Origin: Streptomyces sp. 3214.6
Lineage (GTDB): Bacteria > Actinomycetota > Actinomycetes > Streptomycetales > Streptomycetaceae
Assembly: GCF_900129855.1 (NCBI RefSeq)
Contig: NZ_LT670819.1
Span: 2,790,001 to 2,854,000 of the forward strand
Length of the DNA stretch: 64,000 nt
Reading direction: 5' to 3'
Part shown: positions 27,048-35,071 of the stretch, piece by piece
Layout: every line of letters begins with the position of its first letter
How positions within the stretch are numbered: the stretch's first letter is position 1
The notes under the pieces: generated by a model
What the model saw: only the letters and a program-made list of their open reading frames with translations
What the model was told of the DNA's origin: nothing
The model's database searches: none
Position numbers and translations under genes: made by a program

Positions 27048-28562
27048 TTACGCGTCCCCGAAGACGGTGCGGTGCCAGGGCTTCCGAACCACCGCCGTGT
27101 TATCGAACATAACGTGCTTGATCTGGGTGTACTCCTCGAACGAGTACGCCGACATGTCCTTGCCGAAGCCGGACGCCTGGTAGCCGCCGTGCGGCATCTC
27201 GCTGATGATCGGAATGTGGTCGTTGATCCACACGCACCCGGCCTTGATCTCGCGTGTCGCCCGGTTCGCCCGGTAGACGTCCCGGCTCCACGCGGAGGCC
27301 GCGAGCCCGTACGGGGTGTCGTTGGCGAGCGCGATGCCCTCGTCGTCGCTGTCGAACGGCAGGACGACCAGGACCGGCCCGAAGATCTCGGACTGGACGA
27401 TCTCGCTGTCCTGGGCCGCGTCCGCGATCAGCGTGGGCAGATAGTAGGCGCCGTTCTTGAGCTCGCCCTGCGGGGCCTCGCCGCCGGTCACCACGCGCGC
27501 GTAGGCACGCGCCCGGTCGACGAAGGCCGCGACCCGGTCACGCTGGGCGTGCGAGACCAGCGGGCCGAGGTCGGTGCCGGGGGCGAAGGGGTCGCCGAGC
27601 CGGACGGTCTCCATCAGGGCGGCCGTCCGCTCGACGAACGCCTCGTAGAGGGGCCGCTGCACGTACGCGCGCGTGGCGGCCGTGCAGTCCTGTCCGGTGT
27701 TGATGAGCGCGCCCGCGACCGCGCCGTTGGCGGCGGCCTCCAGGTCGGCGTCGTCGAAGACGACGAAGGGTGCCTTGCCGCCCAGCTCCAGGTGGAGTCG
27801 CTTGACGGTCGCGGTGGCGAGCTCGGCGACGCGCTTGCCGACGGCGGTGGAGCCGGTGAAGGAGGTCATGGCGACATCGGGGTGTCCGACGAGGTGTTCG
27901 CCCGCCTCCTTCCCGGTCCCGTTGACGATGTTGACGACACCGTCGGGCAGGCCGGCCTCCGTCGCCGCCCAGGCGAAGAGGAGCGAGGTGAGCGGGGTGA
28001 GCTCGGCGGGCTTGAGCACGATGGTGTTGCCCGCGGCGATCGCCGGGAGGATCTTCCAGGCGGCCATCTGGAGGGGGTAGTTCCAGGGGGCGATGGAGCC
28101 GACGACGCCGATGGGCTCTCGGCGGACGTAGGAGGTGTGGTCACCGGAGTACTCGCCCGCGGACTGGCCCGCGAGATGGCGGGCGGCGCCGCCGAAGAAG
28201 GCGGTGTTGTCGATCGTCCCCGGGACGTCGAACTGACGGGTCAGCTTCAGCGGTTTGCCGCATTGGAGGGACTCGGCGCGGGCGAATTCCTCCGCTCGGT
28301 CGGCGAGGACGGCGGCCAGGCGGTGCAGGGCGTCCGAACGCTCGCCCGGCGTGGCGCCGGACCAGCCCGGGAAGGCGGCGCGGGCGGCGGCGACGGCCGC
28401 GTCCACGTCGTCGGCACTCGCCAGCGTGTAGGTGAAGACCTCCTCGCCGGTCGCGGGGTCGATCACGGCGTGGGTCCGGCCGGACGTGCCGTGGGTGAGA
28501 CGGCCTCCGATGTACTGAGCGCCGTCCGCGAAACGTTCCTGTGCGGGGAACCGGTCCTGCAT
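27048..28562 (-). CDS. Gamma-aminobutyraldehyde dehydrogenase-like enzyme
   Basis: A 504-residue aldehyde dehydrogenase starting at ATG 28562, which has a strong GGAGGAG site; homology also begins here. Motifs: IAPWNYPLQMAAWK, VLKPAELTPLTSL, FTGSTAVGKRV, LHLELGGKAPFVVFDD (general base Glu) and GALINTGQDCTAATR (catalytic Cys). These match PatD/PuuC-type gamma-aminobutyraldehyde dehydrogenases. As first gene of the potDABC-oxidase operon it would oxidise aminobutyraldehyde, or its gamma-glutamyl form, to GABA or gamma-glutamyl-GABA. It shares many motifs with the enzyme at 38328-39767, so the two are paralogues. Confidence 0.93.
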   Translation of the reverse strand: MQDRFPAQERFADGAQYIGGRLTHGTSGRTHAVIDPATGEEVFTYTLASADDVDAAVAAARAAFPGWSGATPGERSDALHRLAAVLADRAEEFARAESLQCGKPLKLTRQFDVPGTIDNTAFFGGAARHLAGQSAGEYSGDHTSYVRREPIGVVGSIAPWNYPLQMAAWKILPAIAAGNTIVLKPAELTPLTSLLFAWAATEAGLPDGVVNIVNGTGKEAGEHLVGHPDVAMTSFTGSTAVGKRVAELATATVKRLHLELGGKAPFVVFDDADLEAAANGAVAGALINTGQDCTAATRAYVQRPLYEAFVERTAALMETVRLGDPFAPGTDLGPLVSHAQRDRVAAFVDRARAYARVVTGGEAPQGELKNGAYYLPTLIADAAQDSEIVQSEIFGPVLVVLPFDSDDEGIALANDTPYGLAASAWSRDVYRANRATREIKAGCVWINDHIPIISEMPHGGYQASGFGKDMSAYSFEEYTQIKHVMFDNTAVVRKPWHRTVFGDA

Positions 28563-28657
28563 GTCGCTCTCCTCCGCCTTCGCCCCGCTCTGCGCGAGAG
28601 CGGGTGGCGTAGCTCCGGCCTGATTTGATTGCCGATCCTGACAGAGCAAGGGCACCC

Positions 28658-28678
28658 CAACAAGTGATTCCGTTGTTG
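28658..28678. promoter_or_regulatory. Candidate operator dyad upstream of the pot operon
   Basis: An inverted repeat caacaa-N9-ttgttg lies 96 bases before the aldehyde dehydrogenase start, in the divergent region shared with the NADAR gene. A wider pair, gattccg (28666-28672) and cggaatc, encloses the right half. The spacing suits a dimeric repressor or activator; which regulator binds is unknown. Confidence 0.5.
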
Positions 28679-28783
28679 CCTTTTGGTTACGCGACGGAAT
28701 CTGTCGACCGGGGGCGACCAGGTGCCGAGTCGAGACGGAAAATGCGGGACACGGTGTCGGTGGCCCCTGCGATGCTGGCGTGC

Positions 28784-29344
28784 ATGGAGACGATCGACGG
28801 CCGGGACGCCCTGGTCAGGGCGGCCCGAGCGGGGGCGAGGATCAAGTACCTGCACTTCTGGGGACACCGGCCGAGGCCGGACGGCCAGGTGGGGCCGAGC
28901 TGTCTGAGCCAGTGGTGGCCGTCACCGTTCGTGGTCGACGGGGTCACGTATGCGACGGCCGAGCACTGGATGATGGCCGGGAAGGCGCGACTTTTCGAAG
29001 ACGCGGAGGCGGAGCGACGGGCGCTGGCCGCCAGGTCTCCCGCCCAGGCGAAGAAGGAGGGGCGGCTGGTGCGCGGCTTCGACGAGGCGGTCTGGGAGCG
29101 GGAGCGGTTCCCGATCGTGGTCGAGGGCAGCGTCCACAAGTTCGCCTCGGACACAGGACTGCGGGCGTTCCTGCTGGGCACCGGCGAGCGGGTGCTGGTG
29201 GAGGCGAGCCCCATGGACCGCGTGTGGGGCATCGGCCTGACGGCGGACGACGAGGCCGCGATGAACCCGGAGCGCTGGCGAGGCCTGAACCTCCTTGGCT
29301 TCGCCCTGATGCAGGCGAGAGAGCGGCTGAGAGCACAAGCCTGA
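28784..29344 (+). CDS. NADAR family (YbiA-like) protein
   Basis: A 186-residue protein from ATG 28784, just before the conserved domain; in-frame starts further upstream exist and none has a clear ribosome-binding site. The family core is visible: KYLHFWGHRP, LSQWWPSPFVVDGVTYATAE, HWMMAGKARLF, and near the end MDRVWGIGLTADD and NLLGFALMQAR. NADAR proteins are N-glycosidases acting on riboflavin-pathway intermediates or on ADP-ribosylated substrates. It is divergent from the pot operon. The stop codon is followed four bases later by a run of 15 C. Confidence 0.9.
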   Translation: METIDGRDALVRAARAGARIKYLHFWGHRPRPDGQVGPSCLSQWWPSPFVVDGVTYATAEHWMMAGKARLFEDAEAERRALAARSPAQAKKEGRLVRGFDEAVWERERFPIVVEGSVHKFASDTGLRAFLLGTGERVLVEASPMDRVWGIGLTADDEAAMNPERWRGLNLLGFALMQARERLRAQA

Positions 29345-29348
29345 CCCA

Positions 29349-29363
29349 CCCCCCCCCCCCCCC
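29349..29363. repeat. Homopolymer run of 15 C
   Basis: Fifteen consecutive C residues directly after the NADAR stop. The following 29364-29530 stretch is low-complexity, Pro/Ala/Gly-like GC-rich sequence with repeated ggcctg and ggtccagcc words and shows no gene. Confidence 0.9.
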
Positions 29364-29538
29364 GGCACCTGCCCGCCCCACCCGACTCCCCGCCCGATCC
29401 GCCCAGGACCAGCCGACACCTCCCCGGACCTCCCGGGCGCCTGGCCGTCCTGCCGGGGCCTGCGCCCGGTCCAGCCGAGGCCTGGCCGGTCCAGCCGGAC
29501 CTGCGCCGGGCCTGCCGGGTCCTGTGTCTAGTTGACGC

Positions 29539-29940
29539 TCAAGCGACTCCCTGGCCCCCGCCGGGGGCGGGCACACGGGCCGGGCCGTCGGCTTGCAGAA
29601 GGTGGTCGGGCAGTACCGACAGCAGGTGCGGCCACCAAGTGGGATGTGCTCGCAGCAGGTGGCGCAGGACCGGGCTGTTCTCAACGGTTTGGCGGCAGTA
29701 GTCCGTCCACGGGCCGGCGCTGCCGCTCTCAGGGACGCGCTCGTGTACATGCACACCGCTGCTCATCACATCGTCGTTCGCCGACACGGCCGCCACGACA
29801 TTGCTCACCTTGGCCTGCTCAACGGCCACGCGCGTCTGCTCCCCGGCCGCCTTCGTCTGTCTGGCCAGGTAGAGCATCGACCACCCGTTCACGCAGAATG
29901 CCAGTGCCGCAACTAACGCGCCTATAGCTTCTGCCGACAT
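29539..29940 (-). CDS. Small membrane-anchored hypothetical protein with a TTA codon
   Basis: A 133-residue protein starting at ATG 29940 (GGGGG upstream). One hydrophobic helix (about residues 5-25, GALVAALAFCVNGWSMLYLA) is followed by a charged coiled-coil-like stretch and a soluble region containing WTDYCRQTVENSPVLRHLL and HPTWWPHLLSVLPDHLL. Codon 9 is TTA (29914-29916), the rare leucine codon read by the bldA tRNA in Streptomyces; the region also uses ATA, GCT and GTT, unlike its neighbours. I do not recognise the family. The layout (one helix plus a small cytoplasmic domain) resembles anonymous Streptomyces DUF proteins. TTA implies production mainly in later growth. Confidence 0.75.
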   Translation of the reverse strand: MSAEAIGALVAALAFCVNGWSMLYLARQTKAAGEQTRVAVEQAKVSNVVAAVSANDDVMSSGVHVHERVPESGSAGPWTDYCRQTVENSPVLRHLLRAHPTWWPHLLSVLPDHLLQADGPARVPAPGGGQGVA

Positions 29941-30062
29941 GCCACCCCCGTCTCGCAATGCGTGCAAAAACAGTATCGCGAGGTCTCGACGGGCTCCACG
30001 GTCTCCAACTCCAAGGCCACATCGGCCGCCTGACGGGTTTGATGGCGAGGTCGTCTCCCGCC

Positions 30063-30878
30063 TCAGGGGGCCACGATCACCAGGACGCCCAGGCCGATGG
30101 CCAGGACGATGCCTGCGGCTCCGCAGATGATGCCGGCCAGTGCCTGGCCGGGGTTGGAGGCCTCGCCGCGTTTGGCCTTGCCGCGGCCGACCGCGCCGAA
30201 GACGACGCCCAGGATGCCGAGGACGATCGCCACCGGCCACAGGCAGAAGACGACGGCCGAGATGATCCCGAGCACGAGCCCGGCGACGCCCATGCCGTTG
30301 CTCTCCCCGGCCCCGTGCCCGGCCCAGCCGTAGGGACCGGGAGCGCCACCCCCGTAGTGGGGGTGGGAGGGGTAGCCGTAGCCGCCGGGATAGCCGTACG
30401 GGATCTGTCCTGGCCCGTCGGGTGCGATCGGCGGCGGGGGGACCGCACCGCCCTGCGCGGGAGGCGCGAAGGGGTTGGGCGGCGGACCGCCGGCGGCGGT
30501 GGCCGGGTCGGGCGGCGGGAACGACCCGAGCGGACCGTTCGCCTGCGGACGGCCGAAGGCGCCGTCCGAGGGCAGCGAGCTGGCCGTCCCCCGGTCGTGG
30601 ACGAACGGCGGGAAGGGGGTGGAAGCCAGGGGTTCGTTCGCGGCGACGGTGTGGCCTGGGCCGCTCTGCGCGCCGTCGCCCGGGGCGGCCCAGGGGTTCG
30701 GCGCGACCGGAGAGCCACCGGCAGCACCGGCAGCGCTGTCCGTGGAGCCCGAGTCCGTCGTGTCCCTGTGCGTCGGGCCCGAGTCCGTCGCGTTCTTGCC
30801 CAACGACACCCTGGGAACCGCGTCCTGCGGACCGGCTGCCTCGGCGTCACCGGCCGGAGTCGGCGCGTCGTCGGACAT
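30063..30878 (-). CDS. DUF4190 domain membrane protein
   Basis: A 271-residue protein. The first 190 residues are a disordered Pro/Gly/Ala/Ser region with PPPNPFAPP and YGYPGGYGYPSHPHYGG stretches. The C-terminal 75 residues hold two hydrophobic helices around a short basic loop (GRGKAKRGE), the DUF4190 pattern. Such proteins are common in Streptomyces and have no assigned role. There is no partner in an obvious operon; the neighbouring deaminase gene is divergent. Confidence 0.85.
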   Translation of the reverse strand: MSDDAPTPAGDAEAAGPQDAVPRVSLGKNATDSGPTHRDTTDSGSTDSAAGAAGGSPVAPNPWAAPGDGAQSGPGHTVAANEPLASTPFPPFVHDRGTASSLPSDGAFGRPQANGPLGSFPPPDPATAAGGPPPNPFAPPAQGGAVPPPPIAPDGPGQIPYGYPGGYGYPSHPHYGGGAPGPYGWAGHGAGESNGMGVAGLVLGIISAVVFCLWPVAIVLGILGVVFGAVGRGKAKRGEASNPGQALAGIICGAAGIVLAIGLGVLVIVAP

Positions 30879-31102
30879 GCGTGGATCCCCCTCTTGTCAC
30901 CCTCTGCCAAGCGTGCGCGTTCCGTCATCCGAACACCGTTCCGTCCCGCGTACGCTCCGTCATGCTACGGCCCACAGCTCGGGGATGTGGGCGACGGGCA
31001 CGGGAGAGCGCCGCCTACGATGATCCCGACTCATCGATCAGCCGATCACCCGCGTCCCGTCAGGCCCGCTCGGCCCGGGGCGCCGTCCCTGGGGAGGACC
31101 CC

Positions 31103-32230
31103 ATGACCGACCGTTTCGACGCCGCCGCGACCCCCGGCTCCCCCGGCTCCCCCGTCTCCGGTGTGCCCGCCGGTCCCACCGCGCCCGCCGTGGCCGGCGC
31201 CCGCGACCTGCACGCCTTCATCGCCGGGCTGCCCAAGGCCGAACTGCACGTCCACCACGTCGGCTCCGCCTCCCCTCGCATCGTCTCCGAGCTGGCCGCC
31301 CGGCACCCCGACTCCAAGGTGCCCACCGACCCCGAGGCCCTGGTCGACTACTTCACGTTCACGGACTTCGCCCACTTCATCGAGGTGTACCTGTCGGTCG
31401 TCGACCTCATCCGCACCCCGGAGGACGTCCGGCTGCTGACGTACGAGGTCGCCCGGGACCTGGCCCGCCAGCAGGTGCGGTACGCCGAGCTGACCATCAC
31501 CCCGTTCTCCTCTACCCGGCGCGGCATCGACGAACGGGCCTTCATGGACGCGATCGAGGACGCCCGCAAGGCGGCCGAGGCGGAGTTCGGGACCGTGCTG
31601 CGCTGGTGCTTCGACATCCCCGGCGAGGCCGGCCTGGAAGCCGCCGAGGAGACGACGCGACTCGCCACCGACGACCGGATCCGCCCGGAGGGGCTGGTCT
31701 CCTTCGGGCTGGGCGGCCCCGAGGTCGGCGTGCCGCGCCCGCAGTTCAAGCCGTACTTCGACCGGGCGATCGCCGCCGGCCTGCGCTCGGTGCCGCACGC
31801 CGGCGAGACCACCGGCCCCGAGACGGTGTGGGACGCGCTGACCCACCTGCGCGCCGAACGCATCGGCCACGGCACCAGTTCCGCGCAGGACGGAAAGCTG
31901 CTCGCGCATCTCGCCGAGCACCGCATCGCCCTGGAGGTGTGCCCCACCTCGAACATCGCCACCCGCGCGGTCCGCACCCTCGACGAGCACCCGATCAAGG
32001 AGTTCGTGAAGGCCGGCGTCCTCGTCACGATCAACTCCGACGACCCCCCGATGTTCGGCACCGACCTGAACAACGAGTACGCGGTCGCGGCCCGACTCCT
32101 CGACCTCGACGAGCGCGCGCTCGCCGACCTCGCCGCCAACGCCGTCGAGGCGTCCTTCCTGGACGAGGCCGGGAAGGGACGGCTCAGGGACGAGATCGAC
32201 GCCTACACGGCGGAGTGGCTCGCTCCCTGA
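31103..32230 (+). CDS. Adenosine deaminase family; probable aminodeoxyfutalosine deaminase
   Basis: A 375-residue amidohydrolase starting at ATG 31103 with a strong GGGGAGG site. Metal and catalytic residues are visible: H49 and H51 (AELHVHHVGSAS), H232 and E235 (VPHAGET), RIGHGTS, and TINSDDPPMFG. True adenosine deaminases carry HxHLDG after the first motif, whereas this protein has HVHHVGSA. That variant is shared by the Streptomyces homologue shown to deaminate aminodeoxyfutalosine in the futalosine route to menaquinone. I therefore favour that role (MqnX-like), although general adenosine deaminase activity cannot be excluded. It is followed 15 bases later by a glycerophosphodiesterase gene and probably shares its transcript. 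Confidence 0.88.
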   Translation: MTDRFDAAATPGSPGSPVSGVPAGPTAPAVAGARDLHAFIAGLPKAELHVHHVGSASPRIVSELAARHPDSKVPTDPEALVDYFTFTDFAHFIEVYLSVVDLIRTPEDVRLLTYEVARDLARQQVRYAELTITPFSSTRRGIDERAFMDAIEDARKAAEAEFGTVLRWCFDIPGEAGLEAAEETTRLATDDRIRPEGLVSFGLGGPEVGVPRPQFKPYFDRAIAAGLRSVPHAGETTGPETVWDALTHLRAERIGHGTSSAQDGKLLAHLAEHRIALEVCPTSNIATRAVRTLDEHPIKEFVKAGVLVTINSDDPPMFGTDLNNEYAVAARLLDLDERALADLAANAVEASFLDEAGKGRLRDEIDAYTAEWLAP

Positions 32231-32245
32231 CGTCACAATGGGCCC

Positions 32246-32944
32246 ATGCAGACGCTCACTGCCGTGGCCCATCGCGGCGACCCGTACCGCTTCCGTGAGA
32301 ACACGCTCGACTCGCTGCGTTCCGCGCTCGACCAGGGCGCGGACGCCGTCGAGTTCGACGTCCGCCTCACCCGGGACGGCGTGCCCGTGCTGCTGCACGA
32401 CGAGACGCTGAAGCGGCTGTGGGAGCTGGACCGGCCGTTGCGGTCGCTGTCGGCGGCCGAGGTGCGCGGGCTGACGGCGGGCGCGGTGCCGACGCTCGCG
32501 GAGGCGCTCGCGGCGACCGACGGCAGCCGCGTGATGCTGGATCTGCCGGGCACCCGGGAGGTGCGGACCGCCCGCCGGATCGTGGACGCCGTACGGGAGG
32601 CGGGGGCGGCCGACCGCGCGTACTACTGCGCCGACGGCACCGCCATGCTCGCCGTGCGCGCTGCAGACCCGTCCGCCGAGATCGCCCTGACCCACACCAG
32701 CCTGGCGCCCCCGCGCCCGGCCCTGCTCACCGCGGTCAAGCCGCGCTGGCTCAACTACCGCTTCTCCCTGGTCGACCGGGAGCTGGCCGCGCGCGTCCAC
32801 CACGACGGCTACCTGCTCTCCGTCTGGACCCCCGACACCCGTCGTTCGCTGCGCCGGCTCATCGACCTGGGCGTCGACTCGATCACCACCAACCGCATCG
32901 ACGTCCTGACCGCCCTCCGCGAGCAGGGTGACCCGGACTGCTAG
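32246..32944 (+). CDS. Glycerophosphodiester phosphodiesterase
   Basis: A 232-residue GDPD-family enzyme. Catalytic motifs: AHRGDPYRFRENT (His/Arg and Glu-Asn), VEFDVRLTRDGVPVLLHDE (acidic metal ligands and second His), and near the C-terminus GYLLSVWTPDT and GVDSITTNR. It lacks a signal peptide and is short, as expected for cytoplasmic members. It would hydrolyse deacylated phospholipids to glycerol-3-phosphate and an alcohol. It is transcribed with the deaminase gene and ends 17 bases before the convergent sigma-factor gene. Confidence 0.92.
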   Translation: MQTLTAVAHRGDPYRFRENTLDSLRSALDQGADAVEFDVRLTRDGVPVLLHDETLKRLWELDRPLRSLSAAEVRGLTAGAVPTLAEALAATDGSRVMLDLPGTREVRTARRIVDAVREAGAADRAYYCADGTAMLAVRAADPSAEIALTHTSLAPPRPALLTAVKPRWLNYRFSLVDRELAARVHHDGYLLSVWTPDTRRSLRRLIDLGVDSITTNRIDVLTALREQGDPDC

Positions 32945-32960
32945 AACGGGTCCTGGCTAG

Positions 32961-34664
32961 CTAGACGCGTGAGCGCTGCGCCACGGTCGCCAAGTCGGCC
33001 GGGGTCTCGCGGGTGACGTACTGCGGGACAGGTGTGTCGTCCTTGCCTGTGTCGCGGACCAGGCCGTAGCGCCGGGCGCCCTGGGCGGGGCCGGTCGTGA
33101 CGTCCTTCTCCACGGCGTCCCACGTCGTCGGGAAGACGTTGAGGTTGTAGTCGGCGCCCCGCTCGTTCACGGTGAGGGTGACGCTGCCGGTGAGGTAGAA
33201 GTACTCGTTCTGCCACATCTGCTGAGCGCCGCCCGGCAGCACGGTGTACCCGGTGGTCTTGTTGCCCATGCCGGTGTCCGTGCGGTCCGTGTCGCTGACG
33301 GGGTCGTCCATGCGGCGGCCGCCGCCCGAGGCCACATGGAAGAGCTTGCCCCGGAGGCCGGTCCAAGTCGGCATGACCAGGTTGCCGGGGCGGTACTGGG
33401 GAAATATCTGCCAGCGCACGAGGACATAGCCCTGCCCGCTGAGCGTCACGCCGTCCCCGCGGTGGTTCATGGTCGCGTGCGCCCCGCCGCTGCTGGTGAG
33501 GCCGGACGCGGGCCGCTGCGGCAGGGCGGCGGGCGGGGTGTCGGGGGCGGGCGCGCCGTCGACGGCATCGACGACACTGCCGTACAGCGCGGTCTTCTTC
33601 TGTGTCACCGAGGGCGAGGGGGACGGCGACGGCGACGGCGAGGCGGACGGGGAAGGGGTGGGGGAGGCGGCGGGCGGCGCGGGGGCGGGGGTGCTCGCCG
33701 CCGTGGGGACGACCGCCGCGCGCCGGGGCGGGTCGTCGGGGCTCTGTACGACGACGTAGGCGCCGCCCGCGGCGAGGGTCGCGCCGGCCGTGACTGCGAC
33801 GGCCGGCTTGGTCATCGCGGTCAGCACCTTCGCGGACCAGCCGACGGAGGCCGTGCCGGTGGCCGCCGCGGCCGTCTTGCCGCCGAGGGCCAGGGAGAGC
33901 GTGAAGCCGACCGGGATCGGCACCAGTGCGATCCCGACGAGCAGCCGTTCCGCCGGGACGACGGACTCGCTGGTGTCGCCGCAGTAGCCGCAGCCGCGAA
34001 TGTGCCGGGCCAGCCGCTTGCGCCATACGGAGTCCGGGCGGCCGTTCCAGCGGGCGGTCACCTCGCGCAGGTCGGGGCAGGCGCCTTCGAGGGCGCGCAC
34101 GATGCCCCGCGAGACCTCCAGGCGCTCCTTCACCCGCTGCACGCGCACCGCGGCGTGCTGGCGGCTGATGCCGACGGCGGCGGCCAGCTCGCGGCGGGTG
34201 AGTTCGCCGGCGACCTCGAGCCACCACAGGGACAGCAGTTGCCGGTCCTCGTCGTCCAGCCAGCGCACCGCCTCCGCGACCTCGCGCCGCTGGCCCTCCA
34301 ACTGGAGCCGGAGAACGGTGAGTTCGGCGAAGTCGGCGGCCCCGTCCTGCGGCACGCTCTCGTCGAGGCGCTGCGTCGTCCTGCGGCGCGCGCGGTCCCG
34401 GATCTGCCGCATGGCGATCGCGACCAGCCAGGAGCGGAAACTGTCGGGGTCGCGCAGCGAGCCAAGGTTGCCGACGGCGCGGAGCATGGTCTCCTGGACG
34501 ACGTCGTCGACGTCGGCATGGCCGTTCAGGGCGCGGCCGACGATGTTGTAGACCAGCGGCAGCCAGCCCGCGACCAGTTCGTCCAGCGCCTGCCGATCTC
34601 CGGCCTGCGCGTTTGCGATGGTGGCACGCCAGTGCGCGGCCTCGGCGTCGGCGTACGTCCTCAT
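32961..34664 (-). CDS. ECF sigma factor fused to anti-sigma-like zinc motif, membrane helix and surface domain
   Basis: A 567-residue multidomain protein. Residues 25-95 are sigma region 2 (DVDDVVQETMLRAVGNLG) and 125-185 sigma region 4 (LTRRELAAAVGISRQHAAV). Then comes HIRGCGYC (H221, C225, C228), the HxxxCxxC zinc motif of anti-sigma factors. Hydrophobic segments lie at about 242-262 and 285-306. A Ser/Pro linker (320-355, SPSPSPSPSPS) precedes a roughly 200-residue C-terminal domain with Trp/Tyr/Gly-rich strands, presumably outside the cell. The order is that of ECF groups with long C-terminal extensions (ECF53-like, from memory). It could be a one-component membrane-tethered regulator. 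No partner gene is adjacent. Confidence 0.88.
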   Translation of the reverse strand: MRTYADAEAAHWRATIANAQAGDRQALDELVAGWLPLVYNIVGRALNGHADVDDVVQETMLRAVGNLGSLRDPDSFRSWLVAIAMRQIRDRARRRTTQRLDESVPQDGAADFAELTVLRLQLEGQRREVAEAVRWLDDEDRQLLSLWWLEVAGELTRRELAAAVGISRQHAAVRVQRVKERLEVSRGIVRALEGACPDLREVTARWNGRPDSVWRKRLARHIRGCGYCGDTSESVVPAERLLVGIALVPIPVGFTLSLALGGKTAAAATGTASVGWSAKVLTAMTKPAVAVTAGATLAAGGAYVVVQSPDDPPRRAAVVPTAASTPAPAPPAASPTPSPSASPSPSPSPSPSVTQKKTALYGSVVDAVDGAPAPDTPPAALPQRPASGLTSSGGAHATMNHRGDGVTLSGQGYVLVRWQIFPQYRPGNLVMPTWTGLRGKLFHVASGGGRRMDDPVSDTDRTDTGMGNKTTGYTVLPGGAQQMWQNEYFYLTGSVTLTVNERGADYNLNVFPTTWDAVEKDVTTGPAQGARRYGLVRDTGKDDTPVPQYVTRETPADLATVAQRSRV

Positions 34665-34888
34665 GCCCGCACCCTCTCAGCCGGGCCCCCGCTGTTGGCA
34701 ATGTCGGAGATCACACCCGTGGGGACGAGCGGAACGGGCCCGGGATAACACTTTTTCGGCACCCGTAGGAGAAGCCCCGCACAACTCCCCCATCCTGCAC
34801 GGGACTTGCTCGGGGTTCTGTCAGGGACCGGCACCCTCCCCGCCGACGATCCGGAACGACCCCGCCCCGTCGGACGACCTTCGAGGAG

Positions 34889-35032
34889 GTGTACGCGCAC
34901 CGCTTCGACACGCTGCCCCCGCGGCAGGTCGCCGCTTCGGCGGGAGTCGTCTACTCGGTCGACTCCACGGACGCCAAGGGCGAGGACATGAACCCGGTGG
35001 CCAAGCGCATCGCCCTGGCGGCACTCACATAG
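34889..35032 (+). pseudogene. Possible gene remnant with coding bias
   Basis: From about GTG 34889 to TAG 35030-35032 there are 47 codons with almost exclusively G/C in third position. They encode a fragment with VYAHRFDTLPPRQ and MNPVAKRIALAALT. GAGGAG abuts the GTG with no spacer, so initiation here is doubtful, and upstream the frame loses its codon bias. It may be the 3' end of a deleted gene or a very small gene. I do not recognise the family. The rest of the 34665-35071 gap holds no other candidate; the promoter of the minus-strand sigma gene must lie in its left half. Confidence 0.4.
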
Positions 35033-35071
35033 CCGACGCCACGACCGCCACCGCCACCGCCGGAGCCCCTT

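Noticed and set aside
30422-31102. Extension of the deaminase frame upstream of 31103
   Set aside because: The upstream part is antisense to the DUF4190 gene and lies before a strong GGGGAGG site at the ATG 31103.
34665-34888. A further gene in the region upstream of the fused ECF sigma factor
   Set aside because: No frame with coding bias and a start was found. The open frames present are short with mixed third positions.
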